Assembly: GCA_938083445.1 (NCBI GenBank) | Contig: CALKCP010000005.1 | Location: forward strand, 21,074-85,073 | Origin: an uncultured Ulvibacter sp. | GTDB lineage: Bacteria > Bacteroidota > Bacteroidia > Flavobacteriales > Flavobacteriaceae | Reading direction: 5' to 3' | Length of the DNA: 64,000 nucleotides | Shown here: positions 18,613 through 27,624 of the stretch, piece after piece | Layout of the letters: each line of letters opens with the position of its first letter | Numbering within the stretch: position 1 is the first letter of the stretch | Program-made: the position numbers and the translations under genes | The notes under the pieces: model-generated | Databases searched by the model: none | Told to the model about the DNA's origin: nothing | Seen by the model: only the letters and a program-made list of their open reading frames with translations

Positions 18613-19062
18613 ATGCTAACTTGGAAGGAATTAATAAGTTTAAGTAAGAAAGGAAACCTGAAACCTGAGCGTCGCGTGGAGAGAACGGATGCAGAATGGA
18701 GGCTGCAATTGTCGGAAGAACAATTTAGAATAACGAGGCAAAAAGGCACTGAAGCTCCTCATAGTGGAGCGCTATGTAGCATGTATGACGAAGGGCAGTA
18801 CCATTGTATTTGTTGTGATTCACCCTTATTTGATTCTACAATAAAATTTGAATCGGGTAGTGGCTGGCCAAGTTTTACTCAACCTATTCAAAAAAATGCA
18901 ATTAAGTACGACAAGGATGTTTCTTTTGGAATGATTCGAATTGAGGCAATGTGTAATACCTGTGACGCTCATTTAGGCCACGTATTTCCCGACGGTCCTG
19001 AACCAAGTGGATTGCGATACTGTATTAATTCTGAATCTATGAAAATTGCAGATCGAAGCTAA
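18613..19062 (+). CDS. msrB: Peptide-methionine (R)-S-oxide reductase MsrB
   Basis: A 149-residue enzyme that reduces methionine-R-sulfoxide in proteins. It has the family phrases GSGWPSFTQP and CDAHLGHVFPDGPEPSG, and the catalytic Cys lies in LRYCINSESM. Two CxxC pairs (CICC near residue 69 and CNTC near residue 116) form the structural zinc site. No signal peptide is seen, so it is probably cytoplasmic. The matching MsrA is encoded separately at 33741-34229 rather than fused. Confidence 0.96.
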   Translation: MLTWKELISLSKKGNLKPERRVERTDAEWRLQLSEEQFRITRQKGTEAPHSGALCSMYDEGQYHCICCDSPLFDSTIKFESGSGWPSFTQPIQKNAIKYDKDVSFGMIRIEAMCNTCDAHLGHVFPDGPEPSGLRYCINSESMKIADRS

Positions 19063-19264
19063 AAAAGAAGTTCTGGACCTCCAATAAAAACACTATTGGC
19101 GACTTAAAATATGTTCACAGCAAACTTTTCACATAATGTTTTGATTGTATGTCTTTTGTAAAATAAAAGGGGAACGTCGCAGAGGCTTACTTGATAGATA
19201 GGAAAAGGAATACTATTAGTAAAATTACTATATTTAACGAAGGAAATCCCTAATTAAGAACTTT

Positions 19265-19618
19265 ATGAAAACCATTGTTGCATGTATTTTATTACTGACG
19301 GTTGTAGGGTGTTGCTCTATGAAAAGCAAGGCCAGCTCAAGTGAAGCTGCCGCCACAGAAACGGTCTTGGAAAACACTAAAATGTTGAATGAAGGCTACA
19401 TAAAAGGTACAATCGTATATTCGGATAAGCCAGATGACTGTGCTTATACGATTCAATTGGAAGGAAAAGACAAGGTAATGTACGACCCAATGAATCTTGA
19501 AATAGATTTTCAAAAACACGGTGAGCAGGTATGGTTTACGTTTAGTCCACTACGTAGGATGAATCGCTGCATAAAGGCAAACCCAATACGACTTACAGAT
19601 ATTAAAAAAGGGACATAA
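19265..19618 (+). CDS. Small lipoprotein of unknown function
   Basis: A 117-residue protein with a short signal and lipobox (VVGC, lipidated Cys16). The mature part after a Ser/Ala/Glu-rich linker is a compact beta-rich domain. It contains IKGTIVYSDKPDDCAYTIQL, DPMNLEIDFQ and VWFTFSPLRRMNRCIKANP, suggestive of a small OB-like or barrel fold with two cysteines. Similar short lipoproteins occur in flavobacteria without assigned function. It is followed by a strong hairpin terminator and appears monocistronic. Confidence 0.7.
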   Translation: MKTIVACILLLTVVGCCSMKSKASSSEAAATETVLENTKMLNEGYIKGTIVYSDKPDDCAYTIQLEGKDKVMYDPMNLEIDFQKHGEQVWFTFSPLRRMNRCIKANPIRLTDIKKGT

Positions 19619-19660
19619 AGCTCCTTTTATGTTTGTTCATAGAAGGTAATGACTTAGAGT

Positions 19661-19688
19661 AAAGCGAGGTTTTAATAAACCTCGCTTT
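19661..19688 (+). terminator. Hairpin terminator after the small lipoprotein gene
   Basis: A perfect 12-base-pair stem (AAAGCGAGGTTT and complement) with a TAAT loop; the stem ends in TTT. It lies about 45 bases after the lipoprotein stop codon. Confidence 0.85.
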
Positions 19689-19777
19689 ATCAGTTTCAAA
19701 GGGTGTAATGTTAAACATGCGAGCGCAATCAAGCTTGGCAATTACATGCTTATTTAATTGACACCTATTTAAAAGGA

Positions 19778-20704
19778 ATGAGAAAACCACAAAATAAAAC
19801 ACTCGTAATACTCGCTTTTTTCGCAGTTTATGTTATCTGGGGGTCTACCTATTTACTAAATAAAATAGCAGTAACTGAGCTACCGCCATTTATGTTGGCC
19901 GGGATTCGGTTTATTATAGCGGGTATATTAATCTTTATTATTGCCAAAATACTGAAGATTAAGGTAGCGATTACTAGAAGGCAATTTCTCAATTGTACTT
20001 TTGTTGGTTTTTTGTTTTTAACCTTCGGAAATGGTGTAGTGGTTTGGGCCTTAAAATTTGTTGACAGCGGTTTTGCGGCACTTGAAATTTCGGCCCAACC
20101 TCTTGTGATCTTATTTATGATGTTGCTATTACAAGGGAAGAAAATAGAATCAATGTCGATTATTGGTGTTGTTTTAGGTGTTATTGGCATCTTTTTACTC
20201 GTTAGTCAAAAAGAGTTAGTTAGCAACGATATGACACTTGTTGGTGTTTTTATGATTTTCCTTTGCATGATAAGCTGGGCGTATGGAAGTTTATTTGTTG
20301 CAAAAGCGGATGTGCCGTCAAATTATTTTGTGAATACGGGCTATCAGATGATTACAGGAGGGGCCATGCTTTTGCTGGTTAGTTTAATTTTAGGTGAGCA
20401 ATGGACTTCTCCTTTACTTTGGAGTGAACCTGTACTATATGCTATGGTATTGTTGATTATTTTTGGGAGCATTGTAGCTTTTACATCGTTTAATTATCTT
20501 TTAAAAGTCGTCTCGCCAGAAAAAGTGGCGACCTCTACCTATGTCAATCCAATTATAGCTTTGATGCTTGGCTGGTATTTTCTCGATGAACAAATTACGA
20601 CACAATCGGCAGTGGCTGCAGCGATATTACTCACAGGCGTATATTTTATCAATACAAAAAAGAAATTATCTTATTATCTGAAGTTTTTTAATAGGTCGAG
20701 GTAG
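19778..20704 (+). CDS. EamA-family (DMT superfamily) transporter
   Basis: A 308-residue inner-membrane protein with ten predicted helices arranged as two EamA repeats. The first opens FFAVYVIWGSTYLLNKIAV, the signature start of bacterial DMT permeases. The second ends YVNPIIALMLGWYFLDEQIT. Members export amino acids, nucleosides or metabolites; the substrate is not predictable here. It stands alone after a terminator and before the CocE-family gene. Confidence 0.9.
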   Translation: MRKPQNKTLVILAFFAVYVIWGSTYLLNKIAVTELPPFMLAGIRFIIAGILIFIIAKILKIKVAITRRQFLNCTFVGFLFLTFGNGVVVWALKFVDSGFAALEISAQPLVILFMMLLLQGKKIESMSIIGVVLGVIGIFLLVSQKELVSNDMTLVGVFMIFLCMISWAYGSLFVAKADVPSNYFVNTGYQMITGGAMLLLVSLILGEQWTSPLLWSEPVLYAMVLLIIFGSIVAFTSFNYLLKVVSPEKVATSTYVNPIIALMLGWYFLDEQITTQSAVAAAILLTGVYFINTKKKLSYYLKFFNRSR

Positions 20705-20824
20705 TCTTCGCCCAACGAACAAGATATTCTTACTAGAAATTATAAGGACAGACTGCGACATACAGCTGCGTTCGTTAAAATCATTTTAAGTAACTTTATA
20801 CCATCAATGTAACCACTTCAAAAG

Positions 20825-22711
20825 ATGAAAAAAAAATACCTACGCAGTACTATTCTATTCTTTTTAACCTTTTTACTAACTCCGGGGATACAGGCGCAAG
20901 ACGATGTTCTTCAAAAATTGAATGAGATTGCGATTATTGACCAAAAGGTGATGGTTCCGATGCGAGATGGAATTCGATTAGCTACCGATATTTATCGTCC
21001 GAAGAATATAGACAAGGCGCCAATTATTTTTTCAAGAACCCCCTATAATTTTAATTCATGGAGGGATGGAAAAGAAAATACAAGAACGGCTAAACAAGCC
21101 TACGAAGCGGTTAAGAGAGGGTATGCTTTTGTTGTTCAAAATGAGCGTGGTCGTTATTTTTCTGAAGGCGAATGGGATATTTTAGGGGTCCCGCTTACCG
21201 ACGGCTTCGATGCATTCACTTGGATGAAAGATCAGCCTTGGTCTAACGGTAAGATTGGCACCTATGGCTGCTCTTCTACTGCCGAATGGCAAATGGCAGT
21301 AGCCGCCTTAGATCATCCCTCACACGCAGCTATGGTTCCACAAGGATATGGTGCAGGAGTTGGTAGGGTAGGAGATTATATGGAGCAAGGGAATTGGTAT
21401 CGTGGAGGCGTTGAGCAATTGTTGTTCTTTTCATGGCTGTATAGTGTGGAGCATGATAAATTTAAGCCAAGAATTCCGAAGGGAGCCACACAAGAGGACT
21501 TAATTCGAATTTCAAGGTTTTATGATTTGGCACCTGAAAACCCAAAAATGGATATGTCCGAATCTTTAAAGCATCTTCCCATTAAAGACATGCTTCAGAA
21601 TATGAATGGGAAACGTGAGGTTTTTGATAAAATGGTGGTGCGAAAACCAAACGATCCCGATTGGTATACAGGAGGGCTATATCACGACGACATGGAGATA
21701 GGAGTGCCTAGCTTTTGGTTTACATCTTGGTACGATGTTTCTATCAGCCCAAATTTAGCGCTCTTCAACCACGTACGAAACAATACGAAAGATAAAGAAA
21801 TTAGAGACAATCAATACTTAGTAATCGCGCCCACCTTGCATTGCAGGTACACTCGAGCTACGGAAAACACCATGGTAGGTGAGCGAAATATAGGTGATGC
21901 TCGTTTAAACTATGATGAGCAAATATACAGTTGGTGGGACCTTTGGCTTAAAGGAGAAAAAAATGATTTCAAGGAAAAAACACCTCGAGTTCAGTTTTAT
22001 ACCATGGGAAGCAATAAATGGCAAGCTTCAGAGGTATGGCCGCCGGCCGACACCAAAATGGTTCCCTATTACCTGAATAGTGATGGAGATGCCAATACAC
22101 TATTTGGAGGAGGCGCATTGACTCAATCAAAAGCTTCAAAAGACACCTCCGATTCCTTTGTTTATGACCCAATGAACCCAGTTACTTCGCTAGGAGGTAA
22201 TGTTTGTTGCACAGGAAATGCGGTTCAAGGTGGTGCCTTTAATCAGCAACCTATGGAAACACGCAGCGATATCTTAGTCTATACTACCGATGTTTTAGAG
22301 GAAGGCGTGGAAGTATCCGGTTTTATAGAAAGTACACTGTATGTATCATCTGATGCCAAGGATACCGATTTCACACTAAAACTCATCGATGTATACCCAG
22401 ACGGAACAGCGTATAATTTAGATGAAACAATTCAAAGGGCTCGTTATAGAGAAGGATATGATAAAGAAGTCTTTATGGAGGATGGAGAGGTGTATAAAAT
22501 TGATCTAACACCCCTATCAACGAGTAATTATTTCAAGAAAGGACATCGCATCAGGATTGAAATATCTAGCAGTAACTTCCCTCGCTTTGCTCGAAATTTA
22601 AATACTGGTGGTAATAATTACGACGAATCGGAGGCTATTGTCGCTCATAACAAAGTCCATCATTCAAAGAAATACAGCTCACAAATAAAATTACCAATAC
22701 GCCAAAAATAA
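20825..22711 (+). CDS. Secreted CocE/NonD-family hydrolase (X-Pro dipeptidyl-peptidase S15-like)
   Basis: A 628-residue exported alpha/beta hydrolase with a signal peptide ending near residue 25 (GIQAQ). The N-terminal [16 protein letters not shown] is the standard CocE/S15 opening. The nucleophile Ser lies in [13 protein letters not shown] near residue 157. The C-terminal jelly-roll domain (about 430-628) includes [13 protein letters not shown] and the [15 protein letters not shown] segment typical of this family. Related enzymes are alpha-amino-acid ester hydrolases, glutaryl acylases or peptidases, so the exact substrate is open. Location is probably periplasmic. Confidence 0.9.
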   Translation: MKKKYLRSTILFFLTFLLTPGIQAQDDVLQKLNEIAIIDQKVMVPMRDGIRLATDIYRPKNIDKAPIIFSRTPYNFNSWRDGKENTRTAKQAYEAVKRGYAFVVQNERGRYFSEGEWDILGVPLTDGFDAFTWMKDQPWSNGKIGTYGCSSTAEWQMAVAALDHPSHAAMVPQGYGAGVGRVGDYMEQGNWYRGGVEQLLFFSWLYSVEHDKFKPRIPKGATQEDLIRISRFYDLAPENPKMDMSESLKHLPIKDMLQNMNGKREVFDKMVVRKPNDPDWYTGGLYHDDMEIGVPSFWFTSWYDVSISPNLALFNHVRNNTKDKEIRDNQYLVIAPTLHCRYTRATENTMVGERNIGDARLNYDEQIYSWWDLWLKGEKNDFKEKTPRVQFYTMGSNKWQASEVWPPADTKMVPYYLNSDGDANTLFGGGALTQSKASKDTSDSFVYDPMNPVTSLGGNVCCTGNAVQGGAFNQQPMETRSDILVYTTDVLEEGVEVSGFIESTLYVSSDAKDTDFTLKLIDVYPDGTAYNLDETIQRARYREGYDKEVFMEDGEVYKIDLTPLSTSNYFKKGHRIRIEISSSNFPRFARNLNTGGNNYDESEAIVAHNKVHHSKKYSSQIKLPIRQK

Positions 22712-22815
22712 AATAGAAGCTAGGTTTTGGGTTTGTTTTTTTTTAACTAATAAAACACGAGCTTATACTTGAAATACAATCGAAACCGTTTGCGTAAATA
22801 TTTTGCTGTAAAGTC

Positions 22816-22847
22816 TTTGTAAATCAGATATTTTGAGATAAACTTTG
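22816..22847 (+). promoter_or_regulatory. Candidate promoter of the glycogen operon
   Basis: TTTG at 22816-22819 is followed about 20 bases later by AAACTTTG ending at 22847. The -7 element is imperfect (A instead of T at the first position). It lies about 24 bases before the ATG at 22871. Confidence 0.42.
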
Positions 22848-22870
22848 CATTTTAAAATCGAGTGGGACCT

Positions 22871-24277
22871 ATGGAAATTGTGCATATAAGTGCGGAGTGT
22901 TATCCAGTGGCGAAAGTTGGCGGTTTGGCTGATGTTGTCGGGGCATTACCTATGTATCAAAATGCGATTGGATGCCAAAGTTTTGTGGTGATGCCTTTCT
23001 ATGATATTCTATTTACACAGAAGAATACGTTTAAGAAAGTGTATCATGCTACTCTAAAGTTTGGGAAAGAAACCATCGATTTTAATGTACTTACACTAAA
23101 AGAAAACAGCTTAGATTTTGATATATTTTATATCGATATACCAGGGTTGTTAGATAAAAACTACGTGTATTCAGAGAATGATACAGATCGGTTTTTAGCC
23201 TTTCAAATTGCAGCCTTAGATTGGATTCTACAACGAGAAAATACGCCTAAAGTAATTCATTGCCATGACCATCATACTGCATTGATTCCTTTTATGTTGT
23301 CGCAATCTTACGAGTATAAATCGCTGCGAAATATTCCAACGGTACTCACCATACACAATGCACAATATCAAGGTTGGTTTTCTCACGAAAAAGTGGATTT
23401 AATCCCAGAATTTGATTTTTCAAACGTTGGTTTGCTCGATTGGAACCAAACGATTAATCCTCTGGCCGCCGGAATAAAATGTGCTTGGAAAGTGACGACC
23501 GTTTCGCCGAGCTATATGAACGAATTGAAATTAAACGCAAACGGACTCGAATCGTTAATAAAGGCGGAAAGTTCGAAATGTGTTGGGATATTAAACGGAA
23601 TAGATTCTGAAGTTTGGAATCCGGAAAAAGATACTTTTATAGTTCAAAACTTTTCAACGGAAACGATTCAAGAAGGAAAAAAAGCGAATAAGGATTGGTT
23701 GTGTGATGCATTTAATTTGGACCCTAACAGGCCACTTATTGTTTTTATTGGCAGATTGGTAGGTGAAAAAGGAGCAGATTTATTTCCAGAGGCATTTGAT
23801 TTAGCATTGAAAAATTCTGACATTTCTTTACTCGTCCTCGGGTCTGGAATGTCCGATGTTGAAAAGGAATTAGAACTTCTAAAGGTTCCGTTTAAGGGAG
23901 TTTACAATGCTTTTATTGGCTACGATGAACGCTTGTCACATAAAATGTATGCAGGGGCAGACTTCCTGTTAATGCCTTCAAGGGTAGAGCCTTGTGGACT
24001 CAATCAGATGTATTCTTTGCGCTACGGAACGGTGCCAGTGACGAGTAAGGTAGGTGGGCTAAAAGATACAGTCATTGATATTAATGAAGGCGGCTTTGGA
24101 ATTTGCCATAATGAAATAACTTCCGAAGAAATAGCAAATGCAATACAAAGAGCTGCAGTTTTTTATAAAAACACACAGGAATTTGAAACGAATAGAAGAA
24201 GGATTATGAATATTGATCATTCTTGGGATGCCTCAGCAGAGGAATACCTAAATTTATATAAATCTTTAAAAGAATAA
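22871..24277 (+). CDS. glgA: Glycogen synthase (GT5)
   Basis: About 468 residues, GT-B fold. I choose ATG at 22871 over an in-frame GTG at 22862 because it gives the standard start MEIVHISAECYPVAKVGGLADV. The KVGGL motif (residues 15-19) binds ADP-glucose. The N-terminal domain includes IHCHDHHT. The C-terminal domain has FIGRLVGEKGADLF and the donor-site MPSRVEPCGLNQMYSLRYGTVP, with the conserved Glu. It transfers glucose from ADP-glucose to alpha-1,4-glucan. First gene of glgA-glgC-glgB, only 2 bases ahead of glgC. Confidence 0.95.
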   Translation: MEIVHISAECYPVAKVGGLADVVGALPMYQNAIGCQSFVVMPFYDILFTQKNTFKKVYHATLKFGKETIDFNVLTLKENSLDFDIFYIDIPGLLDKNYVYSENDTDRFLAFQIAALDWILQRENTPKVIHCHDHHTALIPFMLSQSYEYKSLRNIPTVLTIHNAQYQGWFSHEKVDLIPEFDFSNVGLLDWNQTINPLAAGIKCAWKVTTVSPSYMNELKLNANGLESLIKAESSKCVGILNGIDSEVWNPEKDTFIVQNFSTETIQEGKKANKDWLCDAFNLDPNRPLIVFIGRLVGEKGADLFPEAFDLALKNSDISLLVLGSGMSDVEKELELLKVPFKGVYNAFIGYDERLSHKMYAGADFLLMPSRVEPCGLNQMYSLRYGTVPVTSKVGGLKDTVIDINEGGFGICHNEITSEEIANAIQRAAVFYKNTQEFETNRRRIMNIDHSWDASAEEYLNLYKSLKE

Positions 24278-24279
24278 CT

Positions 24280-25545
24280 ATGATTAATGATGAAGTACTC
24301 GGAATTATCTTAGGAGGAGGACAGGGTTCAAGATTATATCCACTAACGGAAACAAGGTCAAAACCTGCTGTTCCTATTGCTGGAAAGTATAGGTTGGTCG
24401 ATATCCCACTCTCAAATTGTATCAATTCTGAGATCAAACGTATGTTTGTTTTGACTCAGTTTAATTCAGCATCATTAAATAAACATATTAAGAATACCTA
24501 CCATTTTAGCTTCTTTAGTTCAGCTTTTGTGGATGTACTCGCTGCCGAACAAACCATGTCGAGTGGAGACTGGTTTCAAGGAACAGCTGATGCTGTAAGG
24601 CAAAGCATGCATCATTTTTTAAGCCATGATTTTGAGTATGCTCTTATTCTTTCTGGAGATCAGTTATACCAAATGGATTTTAATGACATGATTGAGCAGC
24701 ATAAGAAAAGCAATGCGAAAATATCAATAGCGACACTGCCAGTAAATGCAAAGGACGCTACTAGTTTCGGAATTTTAAAAACTGACGATCAGAATGTGAT
24801 TACTTCATTTGTTGAAAAACCGTCTTCAGACCTATTGCCAGATTGGACCTCGGAAGTAAGCGAGGATATGAAGGGCGATAATCGGAATTACTTAGCCTCT
24901 ATGGGTATATACGTGTTTAATCGTGATTTGTTGGTTGAGTTAATGAAAGATCCAAACACCATAGACTTTGGAAAAGAAATTATTCCTCAATCGATTGACA
25001 AGTACAAAACAATTAGCTATCAGTACGAAGGATATTGGACGGATATCGGAAATATAGATTCATTCTTTGAAGCAAATATTGGCTTAACAGATGACATTCC
25101 TAAATTCGATTTATATGATAATAACAGGCGTATTTTTACCAGAGCCAGAATATTACCTACATCCAAGATTTCAGGGACTGCGTTAGACAAGGCGGTCATC
25201 GCAGATGGTTGTATTATACAAGCCGCAAAAGTTGAAAGATCAGTAATTGGTATTAGATCGAGAATAGGAGAGGGCTCTACTATCATTAATACCTATATGA
25301 TGGGGTCCGACTTTTATGAAAGTCTAGAAGAAATCCAAACAGGCAAAATTGACATCTTATTGGGCATAGGAAAACGCTGCTCTATTAAGAATGCTATTAT
25401 TGATAAAAATTGCCGTATTGGCGATGATGTTCAGATTAATGGCGGAAAACATTTAGCTGATATGGAAACAGATACCTTTGTTATAAAAGAAGGAATCGTT
25501 GTAGTTAAAAAAGGTGCTGTAATTCCATCGGGTACCGTAATCTAG
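24280..25545 (+). CDS. glgC: Glucose-1-phosphate adenylyltransferase
   Basis: A 421-residue ADP-glucose pyrophosphorylase that makes ADP-glucose from ATP and glucose-1-phosphate for glycogen synthase. The nucleotidyltransferase domain opens IILGGGQGSRLYPLTETRSK and continues KPAVPIAGKYRLVDIPLSNC, with SGDQLYQMDF and the glucose-site FVEKPS. A left-handed beta-helix repeat region occupies the C-terminal ~130 residues. This is the usual rate-limiting, allosterically controlled step. It starts 2 bases after glgA, so the genes are probably translationally coupled. Confidence 0.96.
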   Translation: MINDEVLGIILGGGQGSRLYPLTETRSKPAVPIAGKYRLVDIPLSNCINSEIKRMFVLTQFNSASLNKHIKNTYHFSFFSSAFVDVLAAEQTMSSGDWFQGTADAVRQSMHHFLSHDFEYALILSGDQLYQMDFNDMIEQHKKSNAKISIATLPVNAKDATSFGILKTDDQNVITSFVEKPSSDLLPDWTSEVSEDMKGDNRNYLASMGIYVFNRDLLVELMKDPNTIDFGKEIIPQSIDKYKTISYQYEGYWTDIGNIDSFFEANIGLTDDIPKFDLYDNNRRIFTRARILPTSKISGTALDKAVIADGCIIQAAKVERSVIGIRSRIGEGSTIINTYMMGSDFYESLEEIQTGKIDILLGIGKRCSIKNAIIDKNCRIGDDVQINGGKHLADMETDTFVIKEGIVVVKKGAVIPSGTVI

Positions 25546-25579
25546 TTTAGGAATACCAAACACCAATTAACAACTATCC

Positions 25580-27487
25580 ATGTCTCAAGTTAAAGCCTAT
25601 AGCCTATTTAGCGAATTTGATGTTAATCTGTTTAAGGCAGGAAAGCATTTCAAATTATATGAAAAATTCGGTGCTCATCCCATGACAATCGATGGTGAAG
25701 AGGGTGTGTATTTTTCGGTTTGGGCTCCATCGGCCAGTGCAGTAGCCGTTATTGGGGATTTTAATTCTTGGGACGGAAAAACTTCAGGTCTAAATGTGCG
25801 ATGGGATTCTTCTGGGATATGGGAAGGATTTATCCCGAAGGTAGAAAAAGGAACACGATATAAATTTAGAATTACTTCTAACAATGATGGCGTTGTAACT
25901 GAAAAAGTAGACCCCTATGGTTTGTTTTTCGAGACACCTCCAAATACAGCTTCGATAATCTGGGACATCTCAGATTATAAATGGAAAGATAAAAACTGGA
26001 TGTCTTATCGGAAAGACAAAAATGGACTTGACAAACCATATTCTGTTTATGAAGTTCATTTAGGCTCATGGAAAAGAAATAGTAAGGGTGAATTTTTAAC
26101 GTATAAAGAACTCGCCAAAGACCTAGTGAGCTATGTTAAGGAAATGAATTTTACGCACGTAGAATTTATGCCTATTATGGAATATCCATACGATCCTTCT
26201 TGGGGGTATCAGTTGATCGGTTATTTTGCACCCACGTCACGTTTTGGTTCTCCACAAGAGTTTATGCACCTTATTGATACCTTTCATCAAAATGATATAG
26301 GAGTACTATTAGACTGGGTGCCAGCACACTTTCCATCGGATGCACATGGATTGGGAAATTTTGATGGATCGCACCTATACGAGCATCCAGACACTAAAAA
26401 GGGATACCATCCAGACTGGAAGAGTCTTATATTCAACTTTGAGCGTAATGAGGTGCGCTCGTTCTTAATAAGCAATGCTTTGTTTTGGTTAGACATGTAT
26501 CATGCAGATGGCCTTCGAGTGGATGCGGTAGCATCCATAATTTATTTGGATTATTCAAGAGAAGAAGGCGAATGGGAACCGAATATATATGGTGGTAATG
26601 AAAACCTAGCGGCAGTTTCTTTTTTGAAAGATTTTAATCAGGCAGTGTATGAAAATTTTGAAGGAGTGCAAACGATTGCGGAGGAGTCTACTGCTTTTCA
26701 TGGCGTAACCAAACCTGTATCTGAAGGTGGCTTAGGCTTCGGGATGAAATGGATGATGGGATGGATGCATGATACTTTAGAATATTTTGCAAAAGATCCC
26801 CTGTATAGAAAGCACCATCAAAATGATATTAGTTTCAGCTTGACTTACGCATTTACAGAAAATTTTATGCTTCCGCTGTCACACGATGAAGTTGTGTACG
26901 GAAAAAAGTCAATAGTGAGCAAACAACCGGGAGATGAGTGGCAGCGATTCGCAAACCTTCGTCTTTTATATGGGTATATGTTTATGCATCCAGGTGCAAA
27001 ACTTTTGTTCATGGGCAACGAGTTTGGGCAATATGAAGAATGGAATTTTGAACAGAGTCTAGACTGGAATTTGCTTGATTTTTTGCCACATAAGGGGATG
27101 AAAGACTTTATGAGCGCATTAAACGAGTTTTACAAAAGCACCCCAGCATTATATGAAAAGGCTTTTAGTACTGAAGGGTTTGAATGGATAAGTTATGAGG
27201 ATAACGAAAATTCTGTGCTCTCATTTATAAGGAAAGGGAATGACGCCAAGAATGATGTCTATGTAGTTTGTAACTTCACTCCAAACCTCTTGAAAGAATA
27301 TCGAATTGGAGTACCAAGCGCTGGAAAAATTATAGAAATTTTTAATAGTGATCATCAAAAGTTTGGTGGTTCAGGCAATTCAAATAGCGACGTTCTTAGG
27401 TCAAAAAAAATGGCTTGGAATAACCAAAAGTATTCCGTAGAAATTGATGTCGCTCCATTGGCAATTGCTGTTTTTAAAAACGCATAA
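25580..27487 (+). CDS. glgB: 1,4-alpha-glucan branching enzyme (GH13)
   Basis: A 635-residue branching enzyme. A CBM48 domain (YFSVWAPSASAVAVIGDFNSW) comes first. The GH13 barrel follows, with the nucleophile Asp in DGLRVDAVASIIY, the acid/base Glu in TIAEESTAF and the third acid in LSHDEVVYGKKS, then an all-beta C-terminal domain. It creates alpha-1,6 branches in the glucan made by GlgA. It lies 34 bases downstream of glgC. The length is typical for the shorter GlgB class lacking the extra N-terminal module. Confidence 0.96.
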   Translation: MSQVKAYSLFSEFDVNLFKAGKHFKLYEKFGAHPMTIDGEEGVYFSVWAPSASAVAVIGDFNSWDGKTSGLNVRWDSSGIWEGFIPKVEKGTRYKFRITSNNDGVVTEKVDPYGLFFETPPNTASIIWDISDYKWKDKNWMSYRKDKNGLDKPYSVYEVHLGSWKRNSKGEFLTYKELAKDLVSYVKEMNFTHVEFMPIMEYPYDPSWGYQLIGYFAPTSRFGSPQEFMHLIDTFHQNDIGVLLDWVPAHFPSDAHGLGNFDGSHLYEHPDTKKGYHPDWKSLIFNFERNEVRSFLISNALFWLDMYHADGLRVDAVASIIYLDYSREEGEWEPNIYGGNENLAAVSFLKDFNQAVYENFEGVQTIAEESTAFHGVTKPVSEGGLGFGMKWMMGWMHDTLEYFAKDPLYRKHHQNDISFSLTYAFTENFMLPLSHDEVVYGKKSIVSKQPGDEWQRFANLRLLYGYMFMHPGAKLLFMGNEFGQYEEWNFEQSLDWNLLDFLPHKGMKDFMSALNEFYKSTPALYEKAFSTEGFEWISYEDNENSVLSFIRKGNDAKNDVYVVCNFTPNLLKEYRIGVPSAGKIIEIFNSDHQKFGGSGNSNSDVLRSKKMAWNNQKYSVEIDVAPLAIAVFKNA

Positions 27488-27624
27488 GCACCATTACATT
27501 TAATTTATTTTAAACCTTTTATTTTGCGATTTTCATAAAAAAAGACTGCTATTTTTATCATATAATCACCCTTGATATTTACTAATTTTAGTAGGTTTAC
27601 TATCTTATTTTAACAACACTATTT